Positions 9,711-19,322 of a stretch of DNA of 64,000 bases are shown here, piece after piece. The DNA is from an uncultured Ligilactobacillus sp. GTDB taxonomy: Bacteria; Bacillota; Bacilli; Lactobacillales; Lactobacillaceae. The stretch lies in NCBI GenBank assembly GCA_934201845.1, contig CAKPXA010000001.1, forward strand, positions 338,851-402,850, in the 5' to 3' direction. Both the position numbers and the translations under genes were made by a program. The notes under the pieces are model-generated. The model ran no database searches and was not told where the DNA came from. It saw only the letters and a program-made list of their open reading frames with translations. The first letter of the stretch is position 1, and every line of letters begins with the position of its first letter.

Positions 9711-10501
9711 TGAAGACACGTGTCATTACGGCAGTCGTGGCCCTGGCGGTTTTCATTCCGCTGCTCTGGATCGGCGGAGTGCCGTTCAACGTTCTGGTTT
9801 TTGCAATGGGCATCGTGGGCATGTCCGAGTTCCTGGTGATGAAGAAGGAACTCATCGTTTCAGTCGAGGCGCTTCTCAGCTTCATCGGCATTTCGGCGCT
9901 GCTGGCACCGGAAATGTGGCATTCATTTCTGCCCAGGCATGTGACGACGCTTGATGCATTCTACTTCACAATGCTCCTGCTGCTTGTCTACACTGTATTT
10001 TCCAGGAACCGCATCTCGTTTGACGATGCGGGCGTGACGGCGTTGGGCGGACTCTATGCCGGCATGGGCTTTCATCTGATGATGACGGCCCGCGCTCAGA
10101 GCTTCTGGGTGATTCTCTATGCGCTGCTGATTGTCTGGATCACTGACTCCGGCGCATATCTCATCGGCAGAAAGCTCGGCAGGCACAAGCTTGCGCCTCA
10201 TGTCAGCCCGAACAAGACATGGGAAGGCTCCATCGGCGGCAGCGTCGTCAGCGTGATTGTGGCCGGCCTGTACCTGGCCTTTGCACCGGTCAGCTTCTCA
10301 TACAGTCTGCCCGTGATGCTTCTGCTGTCGCTGCTCTTCTCCGTCGGCGGCCAGATTGGTGACCTGATTGAGTCTGCCTTCAAGCGTCATTACGGCGTCA
10401 AGGATTCAGGCAGGATTCTGCCCGGGCACGGCGGCATTCTCGACCGCTTTGACTCGCTGCTGTTCGTTTTGCCGCTGATGCATCTGTTCGGCCTGATTTG
10501 A
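9710..10501 (+). CDS. cdsA: phosphatidate cytidylyltransferase
   Basis: Makes CDP-diacylglycerol, the branch point for phosphatidylglycerol and cardiolipin. The 263-residue integral membrane protein has about seven to eight hydrophobic segments. Its signature near the C-terminus includes GDLIESAFKRHYGVKDSG and PGHGGILDRFDSL, with SPNKTWEGSIGG in the middle. It overlaps uppS by one base and leads into rseP, a conserved bacterial order. Confidence 0.95.
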   Translation: MKTRVITAVVALAVFIPLLWIGGVPFNVLVFAMGIVGMSEFLVMKKELIVSVEALLSFIGISALLAPEMWHSFLPRHVTTLDAFYFTMLLLLVYTVFSRNRISFDDAGVTALGGLYAGMGFHLMMTARAQSFWVILYALLIVWITDSGAYLIGRKLGRHKLAPHVSPNKTWEGSIGGSVVSVIVAGLYLAFAPVSFSYSLPVMLLLSLLFSVGGQIGDLIESAFKRHYGVKDSGRILPGHGGILDRFDSLLFVLPLMHLFGLI

Positions 10502-10520
10502 CCAGGAAAGGAATCTGCCC

Positions 10521-11795
10521 GTGATTACGACAATAATAACTTTTATCATCGTCTTCGGACTGCTGGTGTTCGTCCATGAATTCGGGCACTATTTCTTTGC
10601 CAAGCGTTCCGGCATTCTCGTGCGCGAGTTCTCCATCGGTATGGGTCCGAAGATCTATGCGTACCACAAGAACGGGACGACCTACACGCTGCGCATCCTG
10701 CCGCTTGGCGGCTACGTGCGCATGGCCGGGCTGGAGGACGATTCCGACACGCTGCAGAAGGGACAGCCTGTTTCCCTGGTCATTGACGAACAGGGAACCG
10801 TGCAGAAGATCAGCACCGACAGAAAGAAGGTTCTGCTGAATGCAGTGCCGCTTGAGGTGTCCGACTGGGACCTGGAGAAGGAACTCTGGATCAGGGGCTA
10901 TGATAACGGTGACGAGGACCGGGAAGTGACCTACAGGGTCGACCACGATGCGATGATCGTCGAGTCTGACGGAACCGAGGTGCAGATTGCGCCGATTGAC
11001 GTCCAGTTTCAGTCGGCGTCGCTTCCGAACAGGATGATTACGAACTTCGCCGGTGCCATGAACAACTTCTTCCTGGCCATCATCGCCTTTTCGCTGGCGG
11101 CTGCTCTTCAGGGCGGCGTCGTCACGAGCACGGCGACCCTGGCGAAGGTCCAGGAGAATTCCGTTGCCCAGAAGGCAGGCCTGAAGAAGGGCGATAAGGT
11201 CATTGCGGTCAACGGGGACAGGATTGACGATTTCGAGGACCTTTCCGAAAAGATTACCGGCAGTCCGGGCAGGGAGCTCAGGTTCACGGTCAGAAGAGGA
11301 AGCCGGAAGCTTGACGTCAGGGTGACGCCGGAGACGGTCACCGAAAACGGCAGCAAGACCGGCAGAATCGGCGTCATGGCCGGCCGGTCGGTCAACCGCT
11401 CGCCGCTCGCCATCGTCGGCTATGGCTTCACGCAGACCCGGGATGTCACGAAGCGCATCTTCGTGGCGCTCGGTTCCATGCTTCACGGCTTCAGCCTGAA
11501 TGATCTGGGCGGACCGGTTGCAATGTACTCGTACACATCAAAGGCCGCAAAGTACGGCGTCGTCAGCGTGGTGTCGCTGCTTGCGCTGCTTTCGGTCAAC
11601 CTGGGCATCGTCAACCTGCTGCCGATTCCGGCTCTTGACGGCGGCAAGCTGCTTTTGAACATCATCGAAGTCATCCGGGGCAGGCCAATCGATCCGAACA
11701 AGGAAGTCATCCTGACGCTCATAGGCTTTGCCTTCATGATGATTCTGATGTTTCTTGTGACATGGAATGACATTCAGCGTTATTTCTTCCACTGA
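10521..11795 (+). CDS. rseP: RIP metalloprotease RseP (site-2 protease)
   Basis: Intramembrane zinc protease that cleaves anti-sigma factors, signal peptides or other membrane remnants. The HEFGH zinc motif is at residues 19-23 in the first membrane helix. A PDZ domain spans about 190-270 (AQKAGLKKGDKVIAVNG). The third zinc ligand motif NLLPIPALDGG lies near 375, and one more membrane helix closes the protein. The start is GTG. 424 residues. Confidence 0.94.
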   Translation: MITTIITFIIVFGLLVFVHEFGHYFFAKRSGILVREFSIGMGPKIYAYHKNGTTYTLRILPLGGYVRMAGLEDDSDTLQKGQPVSLVIDEQGTVQKISTDRKKVLLNAVPLEVSDWDLEKELWIRGYDNGDEDREVTYRVDHDAMIVESDGTEVQIAPIDVQFQSASLPNRMITNFAGAMNNFFLAIIAFSLAAALQGGVVTSTATLAKVQENSVAQKAGLKKGDKVIAVNGDRIDDFEDLSEKITGSPGRELRFTVRRGSRKLDVRVTPETVTENGSKTGRIGVMAGRSVNRSPLAIVGYGFTQTRDVTKRIFVALGSMLHGFSLNDLGGPVAMYSYTSKAAKYGVVSVVSLLALLSVNLGIVNLLPIPALDGGKLLLNIIEVIRGRPIDPNKEVILTLIGFAFMMILMFLVTWNDIQRYFFH

Positions 11796-11817
11796 AAGTT
11801 GTATAATGAAAAAGTAA

Positions 11818-13563
<1,746 letters not shown>

Positions 13564-13569
13564 GTCATA

Positions 13570-13600
13570 AGGCGCCGTCTGAGGCTTCAGCGGCGCCTTT
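13570..13600 (+). terminator. rho-independent terminator after proS
   Basis: AGGCGCCG and CGGCGCCT pair around a 13-base loop; a short T run follows. Confidence 0.75.
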
Positions 13601-13621
13601 ACATAAAGGCAGGTAAACAAC

Positions 13622-14224
13622 ATGACAGAAACGACACTGCGGTTTGCCACCACCGCCGATGCAGCGGAACTGGTTGCAATCTACGCACCGTATGTCACGG
13701 AAACGGCAATTACATTCGAATACGATGTTCCTTCCGTCTCTGAATTTTCCCAGCGCATCGAGGGAACGCAGAAGAGGTATCCGTACATCGTCGCCGAGTG
13801 CGACGGGCGCATCATCGGCTACGCCTATGCCGGCGCGTTCAAATCCAGAGCCGCGTATGACTGGGCCGTCGAGACGTCCATCTACGTTGAAAGGGACGCC
13901 CGCGGGCACGGCACCGGTACGCTGCTGTACGAGGCGCTTGAGAGCATCCTTGCGCTTCAGGGAATAACGAACGTCAATGCCTGCATCACGTATGCCGAGA
14001 AGGAAGACGAACACGTTACTCACGGCAGCGTGAACTTCCACAGAAAGCATGACTATCATCTCGTCGGAAGGTTCAGCAGGTGCGGCTACAAGTTCGACAC
14101 CTGGTACGACATGGTCTGGATGGAGAAGTTCATCGGCGAACACAAGGTTCCGATGCCCGAAATGAAGCCAATCGGCGAAGTCATGGCAGAGGCGGTCAGT
14201 ATCCTTTCCTCATGCTGGGGATGA
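13622..14224 (+). CDS. GNAT N-acetyltransferase, phosphinothricin acetyltransferase (PAT)-like
   Basis: 200 residues. The N-terminus LRFATTADAAELVAIYAPYV and the acceptor-side segment TAITFEYDVPS are typical of the PAT/Bar-like subgroup of GNAT enzymes. The acetyl-CoA loop is the SIYVERDARGHGTGTLLYEAL stretch, and VNFHRKHDYHLVGRF follows. Many such chromosomal members acetylate amino-acid analogues or have unknown substrates. It follows the proS terminator by about 20 bases. Confidence 0.85.
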   Translation: MTETTLRFATTADAAELVAIYAPYVTETAITFEYDVPSVSEFSQRIEGTQKRYPYIVAECDGRIIGYAYAGAFKSRAAYDWAVETSIYVERDARGHGTGTLLYEALESILALQGITNVNACITYAEKEDEHVTHGSVNFHRKHDYHLVGRFSRCGYKFDTWYDMVWMEKFIGEHKVPMPEMKPIGEVMAEAVSILSSCWG

Positions 14225-14317
14225 GCTGAACGTGAACGGCGTGCATGAGTCCGGGGCGCCAGACGGGCAGTTGAAGGGAAAACGGGCGTAATGCCTGATT
14301 TTACGTACCTTCGTCAG

Positions 14318-14393
14318 ATGGTGTTGATTGATTCGAGAACTTCGCTTCATTTTTGAAGCAGGGGTTTTTGATGGCCTCAACACCATTTGACAA
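14318..14393 (+). repeat. inverted ATGGTGTTGA / TCAACACCAT element
   Basis: ATGGTGTTGA at 14318 pairs with TCAACACCAT at 14377-14386 over a 49-base loop that itself holds CTTCGCTTC/GAAGC. The 17-base right arm TCAACACCATTTGACAA (14377-14393) recurs exactly at 23775-23791. It lies in the GNAT-pdxT gap. Confidence 0.5.
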
Positions 14394-14400
14394 AGACCGC

Positions 14401-14436
14401 AAAAAAGGCGGCAGGTTTGAATCCTGCCGCCTTTTT
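14401..14436. terminator. bidirectional terminator between the GNAT gene and pdxT
   Basis: AAGGCGGCAGG pairs exactly with CCTGCCGCCTT and is flanked by A and T runs, so it can serve both strands. Confidence 0.88.
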
Positions 14437-14440
14437 GTCG

Positions 14441-15016
14441 TCACCCGACGAACCTGTCTGCAAAGTACTGGTGGAATCTGGCGTCATCCGTCAGTTCGGG
14501 ATGGAAGGATGATACGAGCATGTTGTCCTGTTCGGCGCAGACGATGTTGCCGTCGATTGCGGCCACTTCACGGACCCGGCTTCCAAGCTCCGTGATGAAC
14601 GGAGCGCGGATGAAGACGAGGGGAAGGGGGTCGTCTCCGCCGATCCCGCTGATGCGCTGACGGCATGAAAAGCTGTCGAGCTGGGATCCGTAGGCGTTGC
14701 GGCGGACGGTGATGTCCATCGTGCGCAGATAGCGTTCGGACTGGCCCTCGATTCTGTCGGCGAGAAGAATCATGCCGGCGCACGTTCCCCAGACGGGGAG
14801 CCCCTGTTCGATGGTCTGCTTCAGCGGGTTCATCAGGTCGAAGCGGTTGAGCAGGCGCCCCATGGCGGTTGATTCGCCGCCGGGCAGAATCAGGCCGTCG
14901 ACTGCGGCGAGTTCCTCCCTTGTCCTGACGATGACGGATTCTGCTCCCGTTTCCTCAACTTTACGGCGATGCTCGGCGATTGCGCCCTGCATCCCGAGAA
15001 TGCCAATTCGTTTCAT
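14441..15016 (-). CDS. pdxT: pyridoxal 5'-phosphate synthase glutaminase subunit
   Basis: Hydrolyses glutamine and passes ammonia to PdxS. The 191-residue class I amidotransferase starts MKRIGILGMQGAIAEH. LILPGGEST is followed by the nucleophile elbow WGTCAGM (Cys) and, near the end, the His-Glu dyad in SFHPELT. Its ATG at 15016 lies only a few bases past the pdxS stop, with GGTGG inside the end of pdxS as ribosome site, so the two are translationally coupled. Confidence 0.95.
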   Translation of the reverse strand: MKRIGILGMQGAIAEHRRKVEETGAESVIVRTREELAAVDGLILPGGESTAMGRLLNRFDLMNPLKQTIEQGLPVWGTCAGMILLADRIEGQSERYLRTMDITVRRNAYGSQLDSFSCRQRISGIGGDDPLPLVFIRAPFITELGSRVREVAAIDGNIVCAEQDNMLVSSFHPELTDDARFHQYFADRFVG

Positions 15017-15020
15017 GCTA

Positions 15021-15899
15021 CTACCACCCGCGTCTGTCCAGATGCTCGTCTTCAGGCAGGGCATCGCAGTTGATGCCGACCATGGCCTCGCCGAGGTCCT
15101 CGGAGATGACGGCGAGTTTTTCCGGGTCGTCGTAGAAGGCCGCGGCGTCAACGATGGCCTTGGCGCGCTTCTTCGGATTGCCGGACTTGAAGATGCCGGA
15201 GCCGACAAATACACCGTCCGATCCAAGCTGGAGCATCAGGGCGGCGTCGGCAGGCGTTGCGACCCCGCCGGCGGCAAAGTTGACGACCGGCAGCCGGCCG
15301 TTGTCATGGACGTATCTGATGAGGTCGAACGGAGCCGCGTATTCCTTGGCAAGATGCATCAGTTCGGGTTCCGTTGCGGACTGGACGCGGCGCATGTCCT
15401 GCTGCATGGTGCGCATGTGTCGGACGGCTTGGGAGACGTCGCCCGTTCCGGCCTCGCCCTTTGTCCTGATCATGCTTGCGCCTTCGCCGATGCGGCGGAG
15501 CGCCTCACCGAGATTGCGGGCGCCGCAGACGAACGGGATGTCAAAAGATGACTTGTCGATGTGGTTATCGTAGTCGGCGGGAGTCAGCACCTCGGACTCG
15601 TCGATATAGTCGATGCCGATGGCCTGGAGAATCTGGGCCTCGACGAAATGACCGATCCTGGCCTTGGCCATGACCGGAATGGACACGGCTTCCTTGATTT
15701 CCCTGATCATCTTCGGGTCGGACATTCTTGCGACGCCGCCTTCCGCGCGGATGTCGGCCGGGACGCGTTCAAGCGCCATGACTGCGACGGCGCCGGCGTC
15801 CTCGGCGATTTTGGCCTGCTCGACGTTCGTGACGTCCATGATGACGCCGCCCTTGAGCATCTGGGCCAGGTTTCTGTTCAATGTGCTTCTTTCTTCCAT
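15021..15899 (-). CDS. pdxS: pyridoxal 5'-phosphate synthase synthase subunit
   Basis: TIM-barrel enzyme that condenses ribose 5-phosphate, glyceraldehyde 3-phosphate and ammonia to PLP. The 292-residue product has the family signatures [26 protein letters not shown] (catalytic Lys), [25 protein letters not shown] and [13 protein letters not shown] 15899 is preceded by GGAGGAGGAG. The gene faces the MocR-type regulator across a 109-base gap holding a perfect 20-base palindrome. Confidence 0.97.
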   Translation of the reverse strand: MEERSTLNRNLAQMLKGGVIMDVTNVEQAKIAEDAGAVAVMALERVPADIRAEGGVARMSDPKMIREIKEAVSIPVMAKARIGHFVEAQILQAIGIDYIDESEVLTPADYDNHIDKSSFDIPFVCGARNLGEALRRIGEGASMIRTKGEAGTGDVSQAVRHMRTMQQDMRRVQSATEPELMHLAKEYAAPFDLIRYVHDNGRLPVVNFAAGGVATPADAALMLQLGSDGVFVGSGIFKSGNPKKRAKAIVDAAAFYDDPEKLAVISEDLGEAMVGINCDALPEDEHLDRRGW

Positions 15900-15941
15900 G
15901 TGAAAACTCCTCCTCCTTGAAAGCTGTCGGTACACCTGTTA

Positions 15942-15961
15942 GAATTGTTACGTAACAATTC
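15942..15961. promoter_or_regulatory. 20-base perfect palindrome, candidate operator of pdxST/pdxR
   Basis: GAATTGTTAC is followed directly by its exact inverse. It is centred in the divergent gap, about 43 bases from the pdxS start and 48 from the regulator start, where it would overlap a pdxS promoter. This makes it a likely binding site for the adjacent regulator; that is inference. Confidence 0.6.
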
Positions 15962-15988
15962 CGCCGTGTTTCTGACGGTTAATGACAT

Positions 15989-15994
15989 TATAGT
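15989..15994 (+). promoter_or_regulatory. -10 box of the MocR-type regulator gene
   Basis: TATAGT (15989-15994) lies 15 bases ahead of the first possible ATG; the -35 is weak. The palindrome at 15942-15961 is just upstream. Confidence 0.4.
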
Positions 15995-16008
15995 CAACGA
16001 AAGGGCGC

Positions 16009-17451
16009 ATGACAATGGGACAGGACATAATTGACGACATTGTATCGATACAGCTGAACAAAGAAAGCACGATCCCCCTGTACATCCAGCTGTACCGGCA
16101 CATCAGGGCGATGATTGAGCAGGGCAGACTGAGCACGGACTACAGAATGCCGACAATCAGATGGCTGGCGGGCAGGCTCTCCATCAATCCCGGAACGGTG
16201 GTGAGGGCCTACAGGGAGCTTGAGATGAACGGCTATCTCATCAGCAGGCGGGGCAGCGGCAGCTTTGTCGCCGAGGTGCCGCTTTACGGCAGCGGAGACT
16301 TTGACGACCTGCCCGCGCTGGTGAAGGAAGACACTGCATTTGTCAGGGAAATGATAGACATGTCGGGCATTGCGCTCGATCCGGCGCGGTTTTCGACCGG
16401 TGACTTCAAGCGGGCCGTCAACCGCGTGCTGGACAGTGCCGGGGGGCTTGCCTTCACCGTTGACGACGAGCTGGGCTGCTATTCGCTGCGCGAGTCGCTG
16501 GCAGGCGAGCTGGCGAAGCGCAGGATCATGACTTCGCCGCAGAACGTGCAGGTGATTTCGGGTGCCCAGCAGGGAATCGACATCTGCGCCCGCGCACTGC
16601 TTGAACCGGGCGACTGCGTCTTCACCGAGGATCCGACGTATCCGGGTGCGCTTGAGTCAATCCGGGCAAGCGGCGCCAAGGTCATCGGCATCACCGTTGA
16701 CGGGAGGGGATTTGCGATTGACGAGTTCGAGGAGAAGCTGAAGGTGTTCCGGCCGAAGCTCGTGTATCTGATGCCGATTGTGCAGAATCCGACCGGTCTT
16801 TCCATGTCGGAGGAGGTCAGGCACAGGGTTCTCGGGCTCGCGCATTTCTATGACTTCTACATCATCGAGGACGACTACTGCAGCGGCATCATGTACGAAA
16901 GGGGCGACTTCACGCCGCTCAAGGCCTTCGACCGTGACGACCGCGTCATCTACATCCGCAGCCTCTCGCACATGTTCGTGTCGGGGATGCGTCTCGGCTA
17001 CCTGATCACGCCGGCGAAGCTTTCCGACCGGCTGAAGAGCGTCAAGCGGATGAACGACATCCAGACATCCGGCCTGATTCAGCGGATCTTCGACTACTAT
17101 CTGCGAAGCAGCCTGTGGGACAGTCATAGCCGGATGCTAAGGGAGTCGTATCAGCACCAGCATGACGAGGCCTGCCGGATTCTTGCGGAAAAATTCAGTG
17201 CTTCGTTTGACTGGCTGAATCCGTCCGGGGGCTTCTGCTTCTGGATCAGGCTGAGGAACGGACTTTCCGCCGGAAGAATCGTTGAGGAGGCAAGAAGGTC
17301 CGGTCTGGTCATCTCGAACGGGGATGCCTACTACATCCATTCGAAGCCGGACAATCACCTGCGCATCTCGATTGCCCAGGTCAGCGAGGAGCAGATGAAG
17401 GAGGGGTTCAGACGGCTTGCGGAAATCGTTGACGGTTTAGCAAATTCTTAA
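16009..17451 (+). CDS. PdxR-like MocR/GntR family transcriptional regulator
   Basis: 480 residues: a GntR winged helix (about 20-90, PTIRWLAGRLSINPGTVVRAYRELE) joined to a fold-type I aminotransferase-like domain (about 115-478). Its place divergent from pdxST is that of PdxR, the activator of PLP synthesis in Gram-positives. Aminotransferase-fold residues are visible in VQNPTGLSM, EDDYCSGI and GMRLGYL. The segment that normally reads SFSK, with the PLP-binding lysine, reads SLSH here, with His at about residue 321. ATG 16015 is an equally good start (AAAGGG 9 bases away). Confidence 0.88.
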   Translation: MTMGQDIIDDIVSIQLNKESTIPLYIQLYRHIRAMIEQGRLSTDYRMPTIRWLAGRLSINPGTVVRAYRELEMNGYLISRRGSGSFVAEVPLYGSGDFDDLPALVKEDTAFVREMIDMSGIALDPARFSTGDFKRAVNRVLDSAGGLAFTVDDELGCYSLRESLAGELAKRRIMTSPQNVQVISGAQQGIDICARALLEPGDCVFTEDPTYPGALESIRASGAKVIGITVDGRGFAIDEFEEKLKVFRPKLVYLMPIVQNPTGLSMSEEVRHRVLGLAHFYDFYIIEDDYCSGIMYERGDFTPLKAFDRDDRVIYIRSLSHMFVSGMRLGYLITPAKLSDRLKSVKRMNDIQTSGLIQRIFDYYLRSSLWDSHSRMLRESYQHQHDEACRILAEKFSASFDWLNPSGGFCFWIRLRNGLSAGRIVEEARRSGLVISNGDAYYIHSKPDNHLRISIAQVSEEQMKEGFRRLAEIVDGLANS

Positions 17452-17497
17452 CATTTTCTGCAGGAAAATCCACTGAGCGCTGAAAACCGCGCCGTTG

Positions 17498-17524
17498 TTA
17501 GCACTCTGGAGTCACCAGTGCTAA
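17498..17524 (+). promoter_or_regulatory. CIRCE operator 1
   Basis: TTAGCACTC-N9-CAGTGCTAA matches the CIRCE inverted repeat except one base. It lies about 50 bases ahead of the hrcA -35. Confidence 0.9.
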
Positions 17525-17574
17525 AAAGGTGGTCGAAAAGCCGCTGAAATCACGCTTTCAGTGGTGTTGCACGC

Positions 17575-17603
17575 TTGACAATCAGGCGAACCTTGTGTAT
17601 ATT
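17575..17603 (+). promoter_or_regulatory. sigma-A promoter of hrcA-grpE-dnaK
   Basis: TTGACA (17575-17580), 17 bases, TATATT (17598-17603). It is bracketed by the two CIRCE sites. Confidence 0.85.
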
Positions 17604-17613
17604 AATAATTGAC

Positions 17614-17640
17614 TTAGCACTTAAGTGTGCTGAGTGCTAA
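17614..17640 (+). promoter_or_regulatory. CIRCE operator 2
   Basis: TTAGCACTT-N9-GAGTGCTAA, starting 10 bases after the -10 box and covering the expected start of transcription. HrcA bound here would block initiation. Confidence 0.95.
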
Positions 17641-17653
17641 AAGAGGTGATTGT

Positions 17654-18685
17654 ATGTTAACGGAAAGGCAGCTTCTGATTCTGGAGGCGATTATTCGCGA
17701 CTATACTAACGAGGGTCAGCCAATCGGTTCGAAGCGCCTGGAACAGCAGTTGCCCATTCATGCAAGTTCGGCAACAATTCGAAATGAAATGGCTGCCCTC
17801 GAGAGACTCGGTCTGATTGCCAAGGAGCATTCAAGCTCCGGCCGCATCCCTTCCGAGAGGGGGTACCGTTACTACGTCGATCACATCATGAAACCGGCGA
17901 AGATTGACAAGGGGGCCGTCCAGAGCATCCGGCAGTCGTTTGGAAGCGAATTCCAGAAGGTTGATGAGATTGTGGCCACCTCGGCCCGGATTCTGTCAGA
18001 CCTGACGCAGTATACTGCAATTTCCCTGAAGCCTGAGTCAACGGACATCAGGCTTGAGGGCTTCAGGCTGGTGCCGATTGGCGACCGGCAGGTCATGGTG
18101 ATTCTCGTCACGAGTGACGGCACCGTCGAAAGTCAGATGTACAATCTTCCTGAGGGAATCCGCGGCGACGAGCTCGAGTCTGTCATCCGCATTATCAACG
18201 ACAGGGTTGTCGGCTTGTCACTGAATCAGGTGACTGCCAGGTTGCATGAATGTCTGCCGCTCATCACGCAGTATCTGCACAAGCCGGACGGATTCATGGA
18301 TGCCTTCGGGAGCATTCTTGACAAGGCCGTCAGAAAGCAGATTTACGTCGGCGGCAAGACGAATCTTCTGAGCTTCACGCACGGGGCGACGCCCGAGCAG
18401 ATCAAGGCTCTCTATTCGCTGATTGACAGGTCAGCGGATCTTGGAACGCTGCTGGAGAACGGGGACAGAAACGTTTCCGTCAGACTGGGGTCCGAACTAC
18501 CGGACAATCTGCTTGCACACTACAGTCTGGTTTCAGCGGCATACGACGACGGTAACAACGGCCGGGGAATCATTGCGATTCTCGGTCCGACGAACATGCC
18601 GTACTCGAAGGTCATCGGACTGCTCAGCGCGTTTTCGGACGAGCTGACGCGGCGGATCTTCGACTATTACCGTCACTTAAGTTGA
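17654..18685 (+). CDS. hrcA: heat-inducible transcription repressor HrcA
   Basis: Binds CIRCE and represses the chaperone operon. The 343-residue protein has an N-terminal winged helix (LTERQLLILEAIIRDY, SSATIRNEMAALERLGLI, HSSSGRIPSERGYRYYVD) and the dimerising GAF-like and inserted domains after it. ATG 17654 is preceded by AGAGGTGA. The operator next to its own promoter shows autoregulation. First gene of hrcA-grpE-dnaK. Confidence 0.96.
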   Translation: MLTERQLLILEAIIRDYTNEGQPIGSKRLEQQLPIHASSATIRNEMAALERLGLIAKEHSSSGRIPSERGYRYYVDHIMKPAKIDKGAVQSIRQSFGSEFQKVDEIVATSARILSDLTQYTAISLKPESTDIRLEGFRLVPIGDRQVMVILVTSDGTVESQMYNLPEGIRGDELESVIRIINDRVVGLSLNQVTARLHECLPLITQYLHKPDGFMDAFGSILDKAVRKQIYVGGKTNLLSFTHGATPEQIKALYSLIDRSADLGTLLENGDRNVSVRLGSELPDNLLAHYSLVSAAYDDGNNGRGIIAILGPTNMPYSKVIGLLSAFSDELTRRIFDYYRHLS

Positions 18686-18710
18686 ATATTGAAGGAAAAG
18701 GGGTGTTTAC

Positions 18711-19289
18711 GTGACTGAAGAGGACAAGAATAAAAAGCAGGACCAGTCCGCTGAGGAAGAGGAAACCGTGAAGGCTGAGAAGGCCGGACAGGGTGCTGCA
18801 GCAGACAAGCCCGAAGACAAGCAGACCGGAGAGGCAGAGAAGAAGCTCGAGGAACTTCAGAAGAAGTACGACGAGCTGGAAGACAGGTATCTGCGCGCCG
18901 AAGCTGAGATGCAGAACATGACGAAGCGTTTCAGGAAGGAGCAGCAGCAGCTTCTCAAGTACGAGGGCCAGGACTTCATCAAGGACATTCTGCCGGTCAT
19001 CGACAACCTGAACCGCGCACTTCAGACGGACGTCGGAGAGAACGGTTCTGAACAGCTCAAGCGCGGAATCGAGATGGTGCAGCGCAATATGGAAAAGGCA
19101 CTGAATGACAACAACGTCACGAAGATCGAGGCACTGGGTCAGAAGTTCGACCCTACGCTTCATCAGGCGGTCAAGGCGGTTCCGGTCGAGGAAGGCCAGG
19201 AAGCGGAGACCGTGGTTGAGGTCTATCAGGACGGCTACATGCTGAAAGACCGCGTTTTGCGGCCGGCAATGGTCGTTGTTGCACAGTAA
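18711..19289 (+). CDS. grpE: nucleotide exchange factor GrpE
   Basis: Releases ADP from DnaK. The 192-residue protein has an acidic, Lys/Glu-rich N-terminal tail (about 1-45), a long coiled coil (EKKLEELQKKYDELEDRYLRAEAE begins it) and a C-terminal beta domain with VEEGQEAETVVEVYQDGYMLKDRVLRPAMV. GTG start after AAAGGGGTG. Lies 25 bases after hrcA and 33 before dnaK. Confidence 0.95.
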   Translation: MTEEDKNKKQDQSAEEEETVKAEKAGQGAAADKPEDKQTGEAEKKLEELQKKYDELEDRYLRAEAEMQNMTKRFRKEQQQLLKYEGQDFIKDILPVIDNLNRALQTDVGENGSEQLKRGIEMVQRNMEKALNDNNVTKIEALGQKFDPTLHQAVKAVPVEEGQEAETVVEVYQDGYMLKDRVLRPAMVVVAQ

Positions 19290-19322
19290 CATGGAAAACT
19301 AAAAGCAAAGGAAGAATAACTA

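Noticed and set aside
10398..11486. Minus-strand ORF of 362 codons opposite rseP
   Set aside because: Fully covered by rseP and the end of cdsA; composition rich in Arg/His as usual for antisense shadows.
17541..17566. Third CIRCE-like site between the two CIRCE operators
   Set aside because: CCGCTGAAA/TTTCAGTGG is an inverted repeat but lacks the TTAGCACTC core; more likely a hairpin after pdxR.
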